Origin: Methylobacterium planeticum
GTDB taxonomy: Bacteria > Pseudomonadota > Alphaproteobacteria > Rhizobiales > Beijerinckiaceae
Direction: 5' to 3'
Assembly: GCF_008806345.1 (NCBI RefSeq)
Contig: NZ_VZZJ01000003.1
Location: forward strand, 248,001 to 312,000
Length of the DNA stretch: 64,000 nucleotides
Program-made: the position numbers and the translations under genes
The notes under the pieces: generated by a model
What the model was told of the DNA's origin: nothing
Database searches by the model: none
What the model saw: the letters and a program-made list of their open reading frames with translations, nothing else
Shown: in pieces, positions 49,267 through 57,926 of the stretch
Numbering within the stretch: position 1 is the stretch's first letter
How the letters are laid out: each line of letters begins with the position of its first letter

Positions 49267-50055
49267 ATGATCATCCGGCTCCTGTCGGCGGCCCTGGTCG
49301 CCGGCTTCCTCGCGGCCGTCGTCGCGACGGGCCTTCAGCTCGCCCTGACCTCGCCGCTCATCGTCGCGGCCGAGCGCTACGAGACGCACGACGCGCAGGC
49401 CAGCGCCGGGCACCCGCCCGTCCTTCGGTCCGGCGCCCTGCCCGGCGCCCTGCCGATCGTCCTGGCGCATGCCCATTCCGGCGCGCCGGCGCATTCGGAG
49501 GCGGAGGCGGATTCGGGCGCGGCGGCCGCGTGGCAGCCCGGCCCCGGCCTGCCCCGCATGGCCTTCACGGGCCTCGCGACCCTGATCGGCGGCGTCGGCT
49601 ACGCCCTCCTCCTCGGTGCCGTGATGCTGGCCTGCGGCCGGGCCCCGACCCTCGAGCGCGGCCTCGGCTTCGCGGTGGCGGGCTTCCTGGCGGTGGCGCT
49701 GGCGCCGGCGCTCGGCCTGCCGCCGGAGCTGCCCGGCAGCGAGGCGGCGCCGCTCGCCGCGCGCCAGGCGTGGTGGCTGATGACCGCGGCCTCGACCGCC
49801 ATGGGGCTCTACCTGATCGCGATCCGGCGGGTGCCGGTCACCATCCTGGGCGGCCTCGTGCTCCTCGTCGCCCCCCATGTGGCGGGCGCGCCCGAGGTGG
49901 CGGCGACGGCCTCGCCCCTGCCCGCGGGCCTCGCGGCGCAGTTCGCCGCCCGCTCCCTCGCCATCGCGTTCGTGTTCTGGGCCGTGATTGGGCTCGCCTT
50001 CGGCTGGGCCTGGCAGGCCTTCGGCCGCACCGCCCCGGCGCCGGCCCATGCCTGA
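49267..50055 (+). CDS. cbtA: Cobalt transporter subunit CbtA
   Basis: 262 aa, five or six transmembrane helices. N-terminal LSAALVAGFLAAVVATGLQLALTSPLIVAAERYE, a His/Ala-rich periplasmic loop (LAHAHSGAPAHSEAEAD) and LAPALGLPPELPGSEAAPLAARQAWWLMTAASTAMGLYL are characteristic. It imports cobalt with CbtB under control of the riboswitch upstream. Its end overlaps the start of the DUF1636 gene by 8 bp within a 15-bp tandem repeat. Confidence 0.93.
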   Translation: MIIRLLSAALVAGFLAAVVATGLQLALTSPLIVAAERYETHDAQASAGHPPVLRSGALPGALPIVLAHAHSGAPAHSEAEADSGAAAAWQPGPGLPRMAFTGLATLIGGVGYALLLGAVMLACGRAPTLERGLGFAVAGFLAVALAPALGLPPELPGSEAAPLAARQAWWLMTAASTAMGLYLIAIRRVPVTILGGLVLLVAPHVAGAPEVAATASPLPAGLAAQFAARSLAIAFVFWAVIGLAFGWAWQAFGRTAPAPAHA

Positions 50056-50518
50056 TCAAACCCGGCCTGATCAAACCCGGCCCGATCAAACCCGGCCTGA
50101 CCGGACGGTGCCCGGATCCCAAGGCGACGTGGTGCTCTACGTCTGCACCACCTGCCGGGCCGAGGGCGACAGCGCCGAGATCCGGGCCGGGGCGCGCCTG
50201 CGAGCCGCCCTGGAGGCGCGCCTCGCCGAGGCGCCGGTGCCGGGCCTGCGGATCGAGCCGGTGGAGTGCCTCTCGGTCTGCAGGCGGCCCTGCACGGTGG
50301 CGGTCGCCTCGGCCGGACGCTGGACCTACGTCTACGGCGACCTCGACCCCGCGGCCTCCGCCGCCGCCCTCCTCGACGGGATCGGCCTCTACGCCGCCAC
50401 GCCGGACGGCATCGTGCCCTGGCGCGCCCGGCCCGAGGCCTTCCGCAAGGGCGTCGTCGCCCGCATCCCGCCCTTCCCGCCCTCCGTCCCGCCCCCGATT
50501 CCGGAAGCCGCCGAATGA
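50048..50518 (+). CDS. DUF1636 ferredoxin-like protein associated with CobW
   Basis: 156 aa from ATG 50048. The thioredoxin-like [2Fe-2S]-type domain has VLYVCTTCRAEGDSAE and VECLSVCRRPCTVAVAS, five cysteines in the usual DUF1636 spacing. The first ~20 residues are three PDQTR repeats plus PDRTV, encoded by a DNA tandem repeat and absent from the expected domain; a later GTG (near 50109) could be the true start. DUF1636 genes are commonly next to cobW; a role in handing electrons or metal to corrin synthesis is inferred, not known. Its stop overlaps the cobW ATG. Confidence 0.85.
   Translation: MPDQTRPDQTRPDQTRPDRTVPGSQGDVVLYVCTTCRAEGDSAEIRAGARLRAALEARLAEAPVPGLRIEPVECLSVCRRPCTVAVASAGRWTYVYGDLDPAASAAALLDGIGLYAATPDGIVPWRARPEAFRKGVVARIPPFPPSVPPPIPEAAE
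50051..50103. repeat. 15-bp tandem repeat across the cbtA/DUF1636 junction
   Basis: Three copies of CCTGATCAAACCCGG (third with one change) and a partial fourth. The first copy contains the cbtA stop; all copies are read in frame as PDQTR at the N-terminus of the DUF1636 protein. Confidence 0.88.
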
Positions 50519-51549
50519 GCATCGTGCAGAAGATCCCGTGCACCATCGTCACGGGGTTCCTCGGGGCCGGCAAGACGACGCTGGTGCGCCACCTGATGGA
50601 GCGGGCGGAGGGGCGCCGCCTCGCGATCCTCGTCAACGAGTTCGGCGATGTCGGCTTCGACGGCTCGTTCCTGGCCGCCTGCGGCATCGCGGGCTGCACC
50701 GAGGACCAGATCGTCGAGCTGCCGAACGGCTGCATCTGCTGCACCGTGGCGGACGATTTCGTGCCCGCCCTGAACCAGATCCTCGGACGCGCCGACCCGC
50801 CCGAGCACATCCTGATCGAGACCTCGGGCCTCGCCCTCCCGAAGCCCCTGGTCCAGGCCTTCCAGTGGCCGGCGATCCGCTCGCGGGTGACGGTGGACGG
50901 CGTGGTGGCGGTGGTGGATGGCCCCGCCGTGGCCTCCGGCGCCTTCGCGGAGGACCCGGCCGCCCTCGCGGCGCAGCGCGTCGCCGACCCGAGCGTCGAC
51001 CACGACAACCCCCTCGAGGAGGTGTTCGAGGACCAGCTCCTCTGCGCCGACCTCGTGGTGCTCAACAAGGCCGACCTCCTCGACGCCGGGGCCCTGGCCC
51101 GGGTCCGCGCCGAGGTCGAACGGCAACTGCCCCGCGCCGTGAAGGTGGTGGAGACCGCCCACGGCGCGATCGACCCGCGGGTGCTGCTCGGCCTCGGCGC
51201 GGCGGCCGAGGACGACCTCGACGCCCGCCCCTCGCATCACGGCGAGGGCGAGGACCACGACCACGACGATTTCGAGACCGTCGCGATGGCGGTCCGCCCG
51301 GCCGTGACCGCGGGCGACCTCGCGGCGCGGGTCGAGCGGGCCGCCGAGACGCCCGGCGTCCTGCGCATCAAGGGCTTCGCGGAGATCGAGGGCAAGCCGA
51401 TGCGCCTCGTGGTCCAGGGCGTCGGGCGGCGCGTCGCGCACCATTTCGACCGGCCCTGGAAGCCGGCCGAGCCCCGCGACGGACGCCTCGTGGTGATCGG
51501 CCTCAAGGGCTTCGACCGGGGTGCCGTCGCCGCCGCACTGGCGGGATAG
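50515..51549 (+). CDS. cobW: CobW, GTP-dependent metallochaperone of cobalamin synthesis
   Basis: 344-aa G3E GTPase. P-loop TIVTGFLGAGKTTLVRHL, metal site ELPNGCICCTV (CxCC), LIETSGLALPKPLV, NKADLLD, an internal histidine/acidic cluster SHHGEGEDHDHDD and the C-terminal CobW domain (LRIKGFAEIEGKPMRLVVQGVGRR). CobW supplies Co(II) to the cobaltochelatase, whose large subunit CobN is encoded next. It overlaps the DUF1636 stop (ATGA). Confidence 0.95.
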   Translation: MSIVQKIPCTIVTGFLGAGKTTLVRHLMERAEGRRLAILVNEFGDVGFDGSFLAACGIAGCTEDQIVELPNGCICCTVADDFVPALNQILGRADPPEHILIETSGLALPKPLVQAFQWPAIRSRVTVDGVVAVVDGPAVASGAFAEDPAALAAQRVADPSVDHDNPLEEVFEDQLLCADLVVLNKADLLDAGALARVRAEVERQLPRAVKVVETAHGAIDPRVLLGLGAAAEDDLDARPSHHGEGEDHDHDDFETVAMAVRPAVTAGDLAARVERAAETPGVLRIKGFAEIEGKPMRLVVQGVGRRVAHHFDRPWKPAEPRDGRLVVIGLKGFDRGAVAAALAG

Positions 51550-51602
51550 GGCGGCGGGGCCCGCCGCGCTATCATGCCGGGCCCGAGGGACACAAAACCA
51601 GG

Positions 51603-51752
51603 ATGTTGGAGCGCATCACGAGGCCGATGAGCGTGGCGGCGTCCTTCGCCCGGCAGGAACGCCGGGCGGAGCGCGCCGCGCTCGTGGGCGGCGTGGCTGT
51701 CCCGGCCCGGCCGCGGCCGGCTCAGGACGCGTCGCCCGGCCCGGCGGCCTGA
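51603..51752 (+). CDS. Possible small ORF between cobW and cobN
   Basis: 49 codons: MLERITRPMSVAASFARQERRAERAALVGG then a Pro/Ala-rich end. It fills the 216-bp gap between cobW and cobN in the same orientation and ends 13 bp before cobN. The first 30 residues could be an amphipathic helix; no family is recognised and the ribosome binding site is weak, so it may be chance. Confidence 0.35.
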   Translation: MLERITRPMSVAASFARQERRAERAALVGGVAVPARPRPAQDASPGPAA

Positions 51753-51765
51753 GCGGGCCCGGGCC

Positions 51766-54700
51766 ATGCACCTCATCCGCATCGACACGGTGTCCCTCGA
51801 CGAGGGCGAGGCGGCGGTCGACCTCGGGCAGGAGCCCGGCGACATCGTCTTCCTGTCGTTCACCGATTCCGATCTCTACGGGGTGGCGCGCGCCCACGCC
51901 GCCCGGCCCGGCCTGCCCTCCCTGCGGCTCGCCCGGCTGGCGCGCCTGCGCCACCCGATGTCGGTCGACCTCTATGTCGACCGGGTGATCGCCAAGGCCC
52001 GGATCGTGGTGATCCGCTGCCTCGGCGGGCTCGATTACTGGCGCTACGGCCTCGAGCGGACCCTGGCCGCCGCCCGCGCCCACGGGGTGATCCTGGTGGT
52101 GCTGCCCGGCGACGACCGGCCGGACCCGCGCCTCGACGCCTACGCCACCGCCCCCCACCTCGCGCCGGTCCTCGACGCCTATTTCCGGGCCGGGGGGCCG
52201 GACAACCTGCGCCGCCTGCTCGGCCGGCTCGCGGGCGAGATCGGCCACCCGGGCCCGGTCGAGGCGCCGGAGCCCCTGCCGCGCGGCTTCCCCTGGTGCC
52301 CCGGCTGCGGGCCGCTCCCCCTCGGCACCGCCCTCGCGGCGGCCGGGACGGGGCCGCCGGCCTTCCTCCTCGTCTACCGCTCGGCCGTGCTCGCGGGCGA
52401 CGGCGCCCCGGTCGCGGCGCTCGCCGCCGCCCTGTCGGCGCGGGGCCTGAGCCCGGTGATCCTGGCGGTGTCGAGCCTCAAGGACCCGGAGGCGCTGGCG
52501 GCCCTGCGCGTCGCGATCGCGGCGCGCCGGCCGGCCGTGATCCTGGCCGCGACCGCCTTCGCGGCCCGGGACGATGCGGGCTTCGTCCTCGACGCCGCCG
52601 ATTGCCCGGTGCTGCAGGCCTACACGGTCGGCGCCCCCCGGGCGGCCTGGGTGGCCTCGGCGCGGGGCCTCAACGCCGCCGACCTCGCCATGCAGGTGGC
52701 GCTGCCCGAATTCGACGGGCGGCTCGCGGGCTTCCCCATCGCCTTCAAGGAGGAGGCGCCGGAGGTGGCGGGCTTCGCCGAGCGCCGCGCCGTGCCGGAC
52801 CCCGCCGGCATCGCGGCCCTCGCCGACCGGGCCGCCGCCTGGGCCCGCCTCGCCCGCCTGCCGCGCCCCGAGCGCCGGGTCGCCCTGGTGCTCTCGGACT
52901 ACCCGGCCCGCGGCGGCCGCGCCGGCTTCGCGGTGGGCCTCGACACGCCGGAGAGCGCCCGCGCCATCCTCGCCGACCTTGCGGCGGCCGGCTACGCCGT
53001 GGGCGCGATTCCCGAGGCCGGCGCCCTGATGCGGGCGCTCACGGGCGACGCGGCCGGCTTCGCGGTGCCCCTCGGCGCCTACCGCGCCTGGCTCGCCGGC
53101 CTGCCGGAGCCCGCCCGCGACACCCTCCTGGCCCGCTGGGGCACCCCCGAGGCGGATCCGGCCTGCCGCGACGGGGCCTTCCGCTTCCCGGTGGCGCCGG
53201 CGGGCCCCCTCGCCGCCGCTCCGCCCACGCGGCCCTGCGCAAACGGCACCGGCAGCGCGACGGGCCCCCTCTCCCGTGCGGGAGAGGGTTGGGGTGAGGG
53301 ACGCGACGTCTCCGGAGAAGTCGCACCCCTCGCCGTCTTCCTGCAGCCCGACCGCGGCCGGGGCGAGGACCGCAAGGCCGGGTACCATGACCCCGACGAG
53401 CCGCCGACGCACGCCTACCTGGCGTTCTACCTCGGCCTGCGGCAGAACTTCGACGCGCTGGTGCATCTCGGCACCCACGGCACCACCGAGTGGCTGCCCG
53501 GCAAGGCGGTGGCCCTCTCCCCCGCGTGCTGGCCGGCCCGCGCCATCGGGGCGCTTCCCGTCATCTACCCGTTCATCGTCGACGATCCGGGGGAGGCCGC
53601 GCCCCTGAAGCGGCGGCTCGGCGGCATCGCCCTCGGCCACCTGACCCCGCGCACCGGCACGGCCGGGCTCTCCCCGGAGGCCGCGCGCCTGCGCGAGCTC
53701 GTCGAGGAATACGCCGCCGCGAGCGTGCTCGACCCGCGCCGGGCCGAGCTGATCGCCCGCGCGATCCTGGACGAGGCCGACGCGGCGGGCCTCCTCGACG
53801 GGGCCGGCATCACCCCCGACACCCCGATGGCCGACGCGCTCACCGCCCTCGACGCGCATCTCTGCGACCTCGGCGAGACCGTGTTTCGCGAGGGGCTGCA
53901 CGTCTTCGGCCGGGTGCCGGCAGGGGAGCAGGCCACTGCGCCCGATTCGGTCCGGGCCTGCGCCGGGGCCGAGCGGGCCGGGCTGCTCGCCGCCCTCGAC
54001 GCGCGCTTCGTGCCCCCCGGCCCCGCGGGCTCGCCCTCGCGCGGGCGCCAGGACGTGATGCCGACGGGCCGCAACCTCACCACCCTCGACCCGCGGGCGA
54101 TCCCGACCCGGGCCGCCGCCCTCCTGGGCACCCGGGCGGCCGGGACGGTGGTGACGCGCTACCTGCAGGACGAGGGCGCGTACCCGGCCCGGGTGGTGAT
54201 GGACCTCTGGGCCTCGCCGACGCTGCGCACCGGCGGCGAGGACGTGGCCCATGCCCTGGCGCTGATGGGCGTGCGCCCGGTCTGGGACCACGCCAGCACC
54301 CGTGTCACCGGCTTCGAGGTGCTGCCCCTCGCCCTCCTCGACCGGCCGCGCATCGACGTGACCCTGCGGGTCTCCGGCGCCTTCCGCGACACCTTCCCGG
54401 ACACCCTCGCGCTCCTCGACCGGGCGGCCCGCGCGGTCGCGGCCCGCGAGGAGGAGGATGCCGAGAACCCGCTGGCCGCCGCCCGGCGCCGGGGCGAGGC
54501 CGGCGCCCGGGTCTACGGCGCGGCGCCGGGCCGCTACGGCGCGGGGGCGGCCGAGACCGCCCTCGACGGGGCCTGGGACGCCCGCGCCGATCTCGGCCGG
54601 GCCTATCTCGCGGCCACCACCCACGCCTACGGGGGCGCCGAGGCGGCGGCGGATCCGGGCTTCGCCGCCCGCGTCGCCGGGGCGGATGCCTACCTGCACG

Positions 54701-55194
54701 CCTTCGACGTGGCCGAGCGCGACCTCCTCGACGGGGACGCCGCCGCCGACGCCATGGGGGGGTTCGCCGCCGCCGCCGACCTGGGCGGCGCGGCGCCGGC
54801 CCTCTACAGCCTCGACGTCTCGAACCCCGAGGCCCCGAAGGCCCGCAGCGCGCGGGAGGACGTGGCCCGCCTGATCCGGGGCCGCCTCGCCGACCCGCGC
54901 TGGATCGCCGGGCAGCTCCGCCACGGCTACCGGGGCGCGCAGGAGCTGGCGCAGGGACTCGACGCGGTCTTCGTCCTCGCCGCGACGACGCGGGCCGTCA
55001 GCGACGCCGACCTCGACCGGCTCTACGGCGCCTGGATCGCCGACGCGGAGGTGTTCGAGGCCCTGCGCGCGGCCAACCCCGCCGCGACCCGGGCGATCCT
55101 CGAGCGCTTCGACGCGGCGCGGGCGCGCGGCCTCTGGCACTCGCGCCGCAACGCCCGCGCGGCGGACGAGCTGATGCGCGAGGCCGCCGAGTGA
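51766..55194 (+). CDS. cobN: Cobaltochelatase large subunit CobN (carries an in-frame insertion)
   Basis: 1142 aa. ATP-dependent insertion of cobalt into hydrogenobyrinate a,c-diamide, together with CobS and CobT chelatase subunits that are not in this window. CobN/BchH-type landmarks: YWRYGLERTLAAARAHG, PAVILAATAFAARDD, QPDRGRGEDRKAGYHDPDEPPTHAYLAFYLGLRQNFDALVHLGTHGTTEWLPGKAVAL, YPFIVDDPGEAAPLKRR, GRNLTTLDPRAIPTRAAA and LDVSNPEAPKARSAREDVARLI near the end. Residues 481-520 are encoded by a palindromic repeat insertion (see 53206-53335) placed between conserved segments, and the frame is kept. It is followed by cobG with a 4-bp overlap. Confidence 0.96.
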   Translation: MHLIRIDTVSLDEGEAAVDLGQEPGDIVFLSFTDSDLYGVARAHAARPGLPSLRLARLARLRHPMSVDLYVDRVIAKARIVVIRCLGGLDYWRYGLERTLAAARAHGVILVVLPGDDRPDPRLDAYATAPHLAPVLDAYFRAGGPDNLRRLLGRLAGEIGHPGPVEAPEPLPRGFPWCPGCGPLPLGTALAAAGTGPPAFLLVYRSAVLAGDGAPVAALAAALSARGLSPVILAVSSLKDPEALAALRVAIAARRPAVILAATAFAARDDAGFVLDAADCPVLQAYTVGAPRAAWVASARGLNAADLAMQVALPEFDGRLAGFPIAFKEEAPEVAGFAERRAVPDPAGIAALADRAAAWARLARLPRPERRVALVLSDYPARGGRAGFAVGLDTPESARAILADLAAAGYAVGAIPEAGALMRALTGDAAGFAVPLGAYRAWLAGLPEPARDTLLARWGTPEADPACRDGAFRFPVAPAGPLAAAPPTRPCANGTGSATGPLSRAGEGWGEGRDVSGEVAPLAVFLQPDRGRGEDRKAGYHDPDEPPTHAYLAFYLGLRQNFDALVHLGTHGTTEWLPGKAVALSPACWPARAIGALPVIYPFIVDDPGEAAPLKRRLGGIALGHLTPRTGTAGLSPEAARLRELVEEYAAASVLDPRRAELIARAILDEADAAGLLDGAGITPDTPMADALTALDAHLCDLGETVFREGLHVFGRVPAGEQATAPDSVRACAGAERAGLLAALDARFVPPGPAGSPSRGRQDVMPTGRNLTTLDPRAIPTRAAALLGTRAAGTVVTRYLQDEGAYPARVVMDLWASPTLRTGGEDVAHALALMGVRPVWDHASTRVTGFEVLPLALLDRPRIDVTLRVSGAFRDTFPDTLALLDRAARAVAAREEEDAENPLAAARRRGEAGARVYGAAPGRYGAGAAETALDGAWDARADLGRAYLAATTHAYGGAEAAADPGFAARVAGADAYLHAFDVAERDLLDGDAAADAMGGFAAAADLGGAAPALYSLDVSNPEAPKARSAREDVARLIRGRLADPRWIAGQLRHGYRGAQELAQGLDAVFVLAATTRAVSDADLDRLYGAWIADAEVFEALRAANPAATRAILERFDAARARGLWHSRRNARAADELMREAAE
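53206..53335 (+). mobile_element. Palindromic miniature element inserted in frame in cobN, with 10-bp target duplication
   Basis: An exact 10-bp direct repeat, CCCCTCGCCG, lies at 53206-53215 and 53326-53335. Removing one copy and the 110 bp between restores a continuous reading (...VAPAG-PLAVFLQPDRGRG...) that matches normal CobN. The inserted 120 bp equals 40 codons and ends with CTCTCCCGTGCGGGAGAGG, TGGGGTGAGGG and TCTCCGGAGA blocks also found, in reverse orientation, at 45855-45962. Confidence 0.8.
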
Positions 55195-56504
55195 GCGTCC
55201 CCCGCCGGATCGCCCCGACAGCGCCGTCGCGCCGGGGCTGGTGCCCCGGCCTCGCCCGCCCGATGCCGACCGGCGACGGCCTGCTCGCCCGCATCCATCC
55301 CCCGGGCGGCCGCCTCAGCCCGGCGCAGGCGCGGGCCGTCGCGGGGGCGGCCCGGGATTTCGGCAACGGCCATGTCGACGTCACCGCCCGGGCCAACCTG
55401 CAGATCCGCGGCGTGCGCGCGGAGACGCGCGGGCCCCTCGCCGCCGCCGTCGAGGCCGCCGGGCTCGGCGATGCCCGCCACGACGGCGGCCCGCAGCGCC
55501 TGACCCTGACGCACCCGCTCGGCGGCCTCGACCCGGCCGAGGCCTTCGATGCCGCCGGCATCGCCCGCGCGGTCGAGGCCCTGGGCCGCGCCCTGCCCGG
55601 CCTGCCGGCCAAGACCCTGGTGGCGGTCGAGGGCCTGCGCTGGCCCCTCGGCGAGACCGGCGCGGACGTGCTCGTGCGCGCCACCGGGCCCGACGAGGCC
55701 GCCCTCGGCCTCGCGGCGGAGGACGGCCCGCTCTGGCTCGGCCCCATCGGGACAACCCGCCTCGCCGACGCGGTGGCCGCCGCCCTCGCGGCCTTCGCGG
55801 GCACCGGGGGCCGGCGCCTGCGCGACCTCACCGATGCCGAGCGGGCCGCAGTGGCCCGGAGCGCCGGCGCTCCCGCACCGTTCCGCGCTCGCGGAACCGA
55901 CCTCTCCCGGACCGGAGCGGGGGCGCGCGACGCCGCCCTGCCCGCCGGGCTGATCCCGCTCGCGCCGGGGCGGATCGCCGTCGTGGTGGAGGCCGCGTTC
56001 GGGCGCTGCGGCGCGGACGGGCTCGAGTGCCTCGCCGCGATCGCGGACGGGCTCGGGGCGCCGGAGATCCGCCTCGCACCGACCCGCGGCTTCGTGCTGG
56101 CCGCAGCCGACCAGGCCGCCGCCGCGGGCGCGCTCGCCGCGCTCGCCGCGCAGGGCTTCGTCACCGAGCCGGACGATCCCCGCCGGGCGGTGGCGGCCTG
56201 TCCGGGCGCGCCGGCCTGCGCCTCGGGCACGACGCCGACCCTCGCCGACGCCGCCCGCCTCGCCGAGGCGTTCCGGCCCTTCGCGGCGCGGGGCTTGCGC
56301 GCCCACGTCTCGGGCTGCCCCAAGGGCTGCGCCCATCCGGGCGCGGCCGACCTCACCCTCGTCGGCGCGGATGGCCGCTACGGCCTCGTGCTCGGCGGGA
56401 CGCCCGGCGCGGAACCGGCGATGCAACTCACTTTCGAGGCGGCGCTGGAGCGCGTAAGGAGGGCGGATTCCGCCCTCGGCCTCGATCACGCTTTCAGGAC
56501 CTGA
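55191..56504 (+). CDS. cobG: Precorrin-3B synthase CobG
   Basis: 437 aa, GTG start overlapping the cobN stop. An oxygen-dependent monooxygenase with a [4Fe-4S] centre that opens the way to ring contraction, so it marks the aerobic pathway. Two ferredoxin-like/sulfite-reductase-like repeats are visible: [25 protein letters not shown]...ARANLQIRG in the first half and the cluster cysteines [11 protein letters not shown] and [11 protein letters not shown] in the second. The linker around residues 228-248 ([21 protein letters not shown]) is encoded by a diverged copy of the palindromic repeat seen in cobN. Confidence 0.94.
   Translation: MSVPRRIAPTAPSRRGWCPGLARPMPTGDGLLARIHPPGGRLSPAQARAVAGAARDFGNGHVDVTARANLQIRGVRAETRGPLAAAVEAAGLGDARHDGGPQRLTLTHPLGGLDPAEAFDAAGIARAVEALGRALPGLPAKTLVAVEGLRWPLGETGADVLVRATGPDEAALGLAAEDGPLWLGPIGTTRLADAVAAALAAFAGTGGRRLRDLTDAERAAVARSAGAPAPFRARGTDLSRTGAGARDAALPAGLIPLAPGRIAVVVEAAFGRCGADGLECLAAIADGLGAPEIRLAPTRGFVLAAADQAAAAGALAALAAQGFVTEPDDPRRAVAACPGAPACASGTTPTLADAARLAEAFRPFAARGLRAHVSGCPKGCAHPGAADLTLVGADGRYGLVLGGTPGAEPAMQLTFEAALERVRRADSALGLDHAFRT
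55876..55933. repeat. Diverged palindromic repeat element within cobG
   Basis: An 18-bp hairpin GTTCCGCG-CT-CGCGGAAC (55880-55897) is followed by CCTCTCCCGG-ACCGGAGCGGGGGCGCG. The same order, a local hairpin then CCTCTCCCG-ACGGGAGAGGGGGCGCG, is present at 45921-45962. It encodes the low-complexity linker of CobG in frame. Confidence 0.6.
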
Positions 56505-56508
56505 CCAC

Positions 56509-57141
56509 ATGAGCGCGCGCCTCGATTACCTGCGCGACGGGCAAGCCATCTATGCCCGTTCCTTCGCGATGATCCGCGCCGAGGCCGATCTCGCCCGGTT
56601 CACGGGCGCCGCCGAGCGCGTCGTGGTGCGGATGATCCACGCCTGCGGCATGACCGACCTGCCCCGGGACGTGGAGGTGTCGGAGACCTTCGCGGAGGCC
56701 GGCGAGGCGGCGCTCAAGGCCGGCGCCCCGGTCCTGTGCGACGTGCGCATGGTGGCCGACGGGGTCACCCGGACGCGGCTGCCGGCGAGCAACCCGGTGA
56801 TCTGCACGCTCGGCGACCCGCGCGTGCCGGAGCTTGCCGCCGCGATGGGCACGACCCGCTCCGCCGCCGCGATGGAGCTCTGGCGCGAGCACCTGCCGGG
56901 CAGCGTGGTGGCGGTCGGCAACGCGCCCACCGCCCTGTTCCGCCTGCTCGAGCTCCTCGACGCGGGCGTCGGCGCCCCCGCCGCCGTGATCGGGATCCCG
57001 GTCGGCTTCGTCGGCGCGGCGGAATCGAAGGAGGCCCTGGCCCGCGACGGGCGGGTGCCGTTCTGCGTCGTGCACGGGCGGCGCGGCGGCAGCGCCATGG
57101 CGGCGGCGGCCGTCAACGCGCTGGCGAACGAGGTCGAGTGA
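56509..57141 (+). CDS. cobH: Precorrin-8X methylmutase CobH
   Basis: 210 aa. Moves the C-11 methyl to C-12 to give hydrogenobyrinate. The catalytic His lies in [12 protein letters not shown] (H44); [30 protein letters not shown] and [17 protein letters not shown] are all conserved family blocks. It begins 5 bp after cobG and its stop shares one base with the cobI start. Confidence 0.96.
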   Translation: MSARLDYLRDGQAIYARSFAMIRAEADLARFTGAAERVVVRMIHACGMTDLPRDVEVSETFAEAGEAALKAGAPVLCDVRMVADGVTRTRLPASNPVICTLGDPRVPELAAAMGTTRSAAAMELWREHLPGSVVAVGNAPTALFRLLELLDAGVGAPAAVIGIPVGFVGAAESKEALARDGRVPFCVVHGRRGGSAMAAAAVNALANEVE

Positions 57142-57926
57142 TGGAGGCGGGGGAGCGCATCGCGCTGGGGGGCGAGGACGGGTCGGCGTTCGCCGCCGTC
57201 GCCACCGGCACCCTCTACGGGGTCGGCATGGGGCCGGGCGAGCCGGAATACCTCACGGTCCGCGCCATGCGGGTGCTGGAGCGCGCCCCCGTGCTCGTCC
57301 ATTTCTGCAAGAAGGGCCGGCGCGGCAACGCCCGCACCATCGCGGACGCGATCCTCAGGGACCCGGCCCGCGAGTTCCCGCTGGTCTACCCCTACACCAC
57401 CGAACTGCCGCCGGACCATGTTGAGTACGTCTCGGCGCTCGCGGGCTTCTACGACGACGCGGCCGGGCGGCTCGCCGACCACCTCGGCGCGGGCCGCGAC
57501 GTGGCGATCCTGTCGGAGGGCGACCCCTTCTTCTACGGCTCCTTCATGCATCTCTGGCGCCGGCTGAAGGACCGCTTCCCGGTCGAGGTGGTGCCCGGCG
57601 TCACCGGCATGTCCGGCTGCTGGACGCGGGCCGGCACCCCGATCACCTGGGGCGACGACGTCCTGACGGTCCTGCCCGCGACCCTGCCGCACCCGGCCCT
57701 CGTCGAGCGCCTGCGCGGCACGGACGCGGCGGTGATCATGAAGCTCGGGCGCCACCTGCCGAAGGTCCGCGCGGCGCTCACCGAGACCGGGCTCCTCGCC
57801 CGGGCGGTCTATGTCGAGCGCGGCACCATGGCGGGGGAGCGCGTGGTGGCGCTCGCCGACAAGCCGGACGACGACGCCCCCTACTTCTCGATGGTGCTGG
57901 TGCCCGGCGAGGGCCGCCGGCCGTGA
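57141..57926 (+). CDS. cobI: Precorrin-2 C20-methyltransferase CobI
   Basis: 261-aa SAM-dependent tetrapyrrole methylase. After about 25 non-conserved residues it has LYGVGMGPGEPEYLTVRAMRVL (GxGxGxxxxLT glycine loop), LSEGDPFFYGSFMHLWRRL and VEVVPGVTGMSGCWTRAGTPI, the CobI pattern. Start ATG 57141 overlaps the cobH stop, and its stop overlaps the cobJ GTG. It adds the second peripheral methyl after CobA. Confidence 0.94.
   Translation: MEAGERIALGGEDGSAFAAVATGTLYGVGMGPGEPEYLTVRAMRVLERAPVLVHFCKKGRRGNARTIADAILRDPAREFPLVYPYTTELPPDHVEYVSALAGFYDDAAGRLADHLGAGRDVAILSEGDPFFYGSFMHLWRRLKDRFPVEVVPGVTGMSGCWTRAGTPITWGDDVLTVLPATLPHPALVERLRGTDAAVIMKLGRHLPKVRAALTETGLLARAVYVERGTMAGERVVALADKPDDDAPYFSMVLVPGEGRRP

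Noticed and set aside
51616..55140. Over 1100-codon open frame antisense to cobN
   Set aside because: Low-complexity Arg/Gly/Glu-rich translation with no motifs; cobN on the plus strand explains the region.
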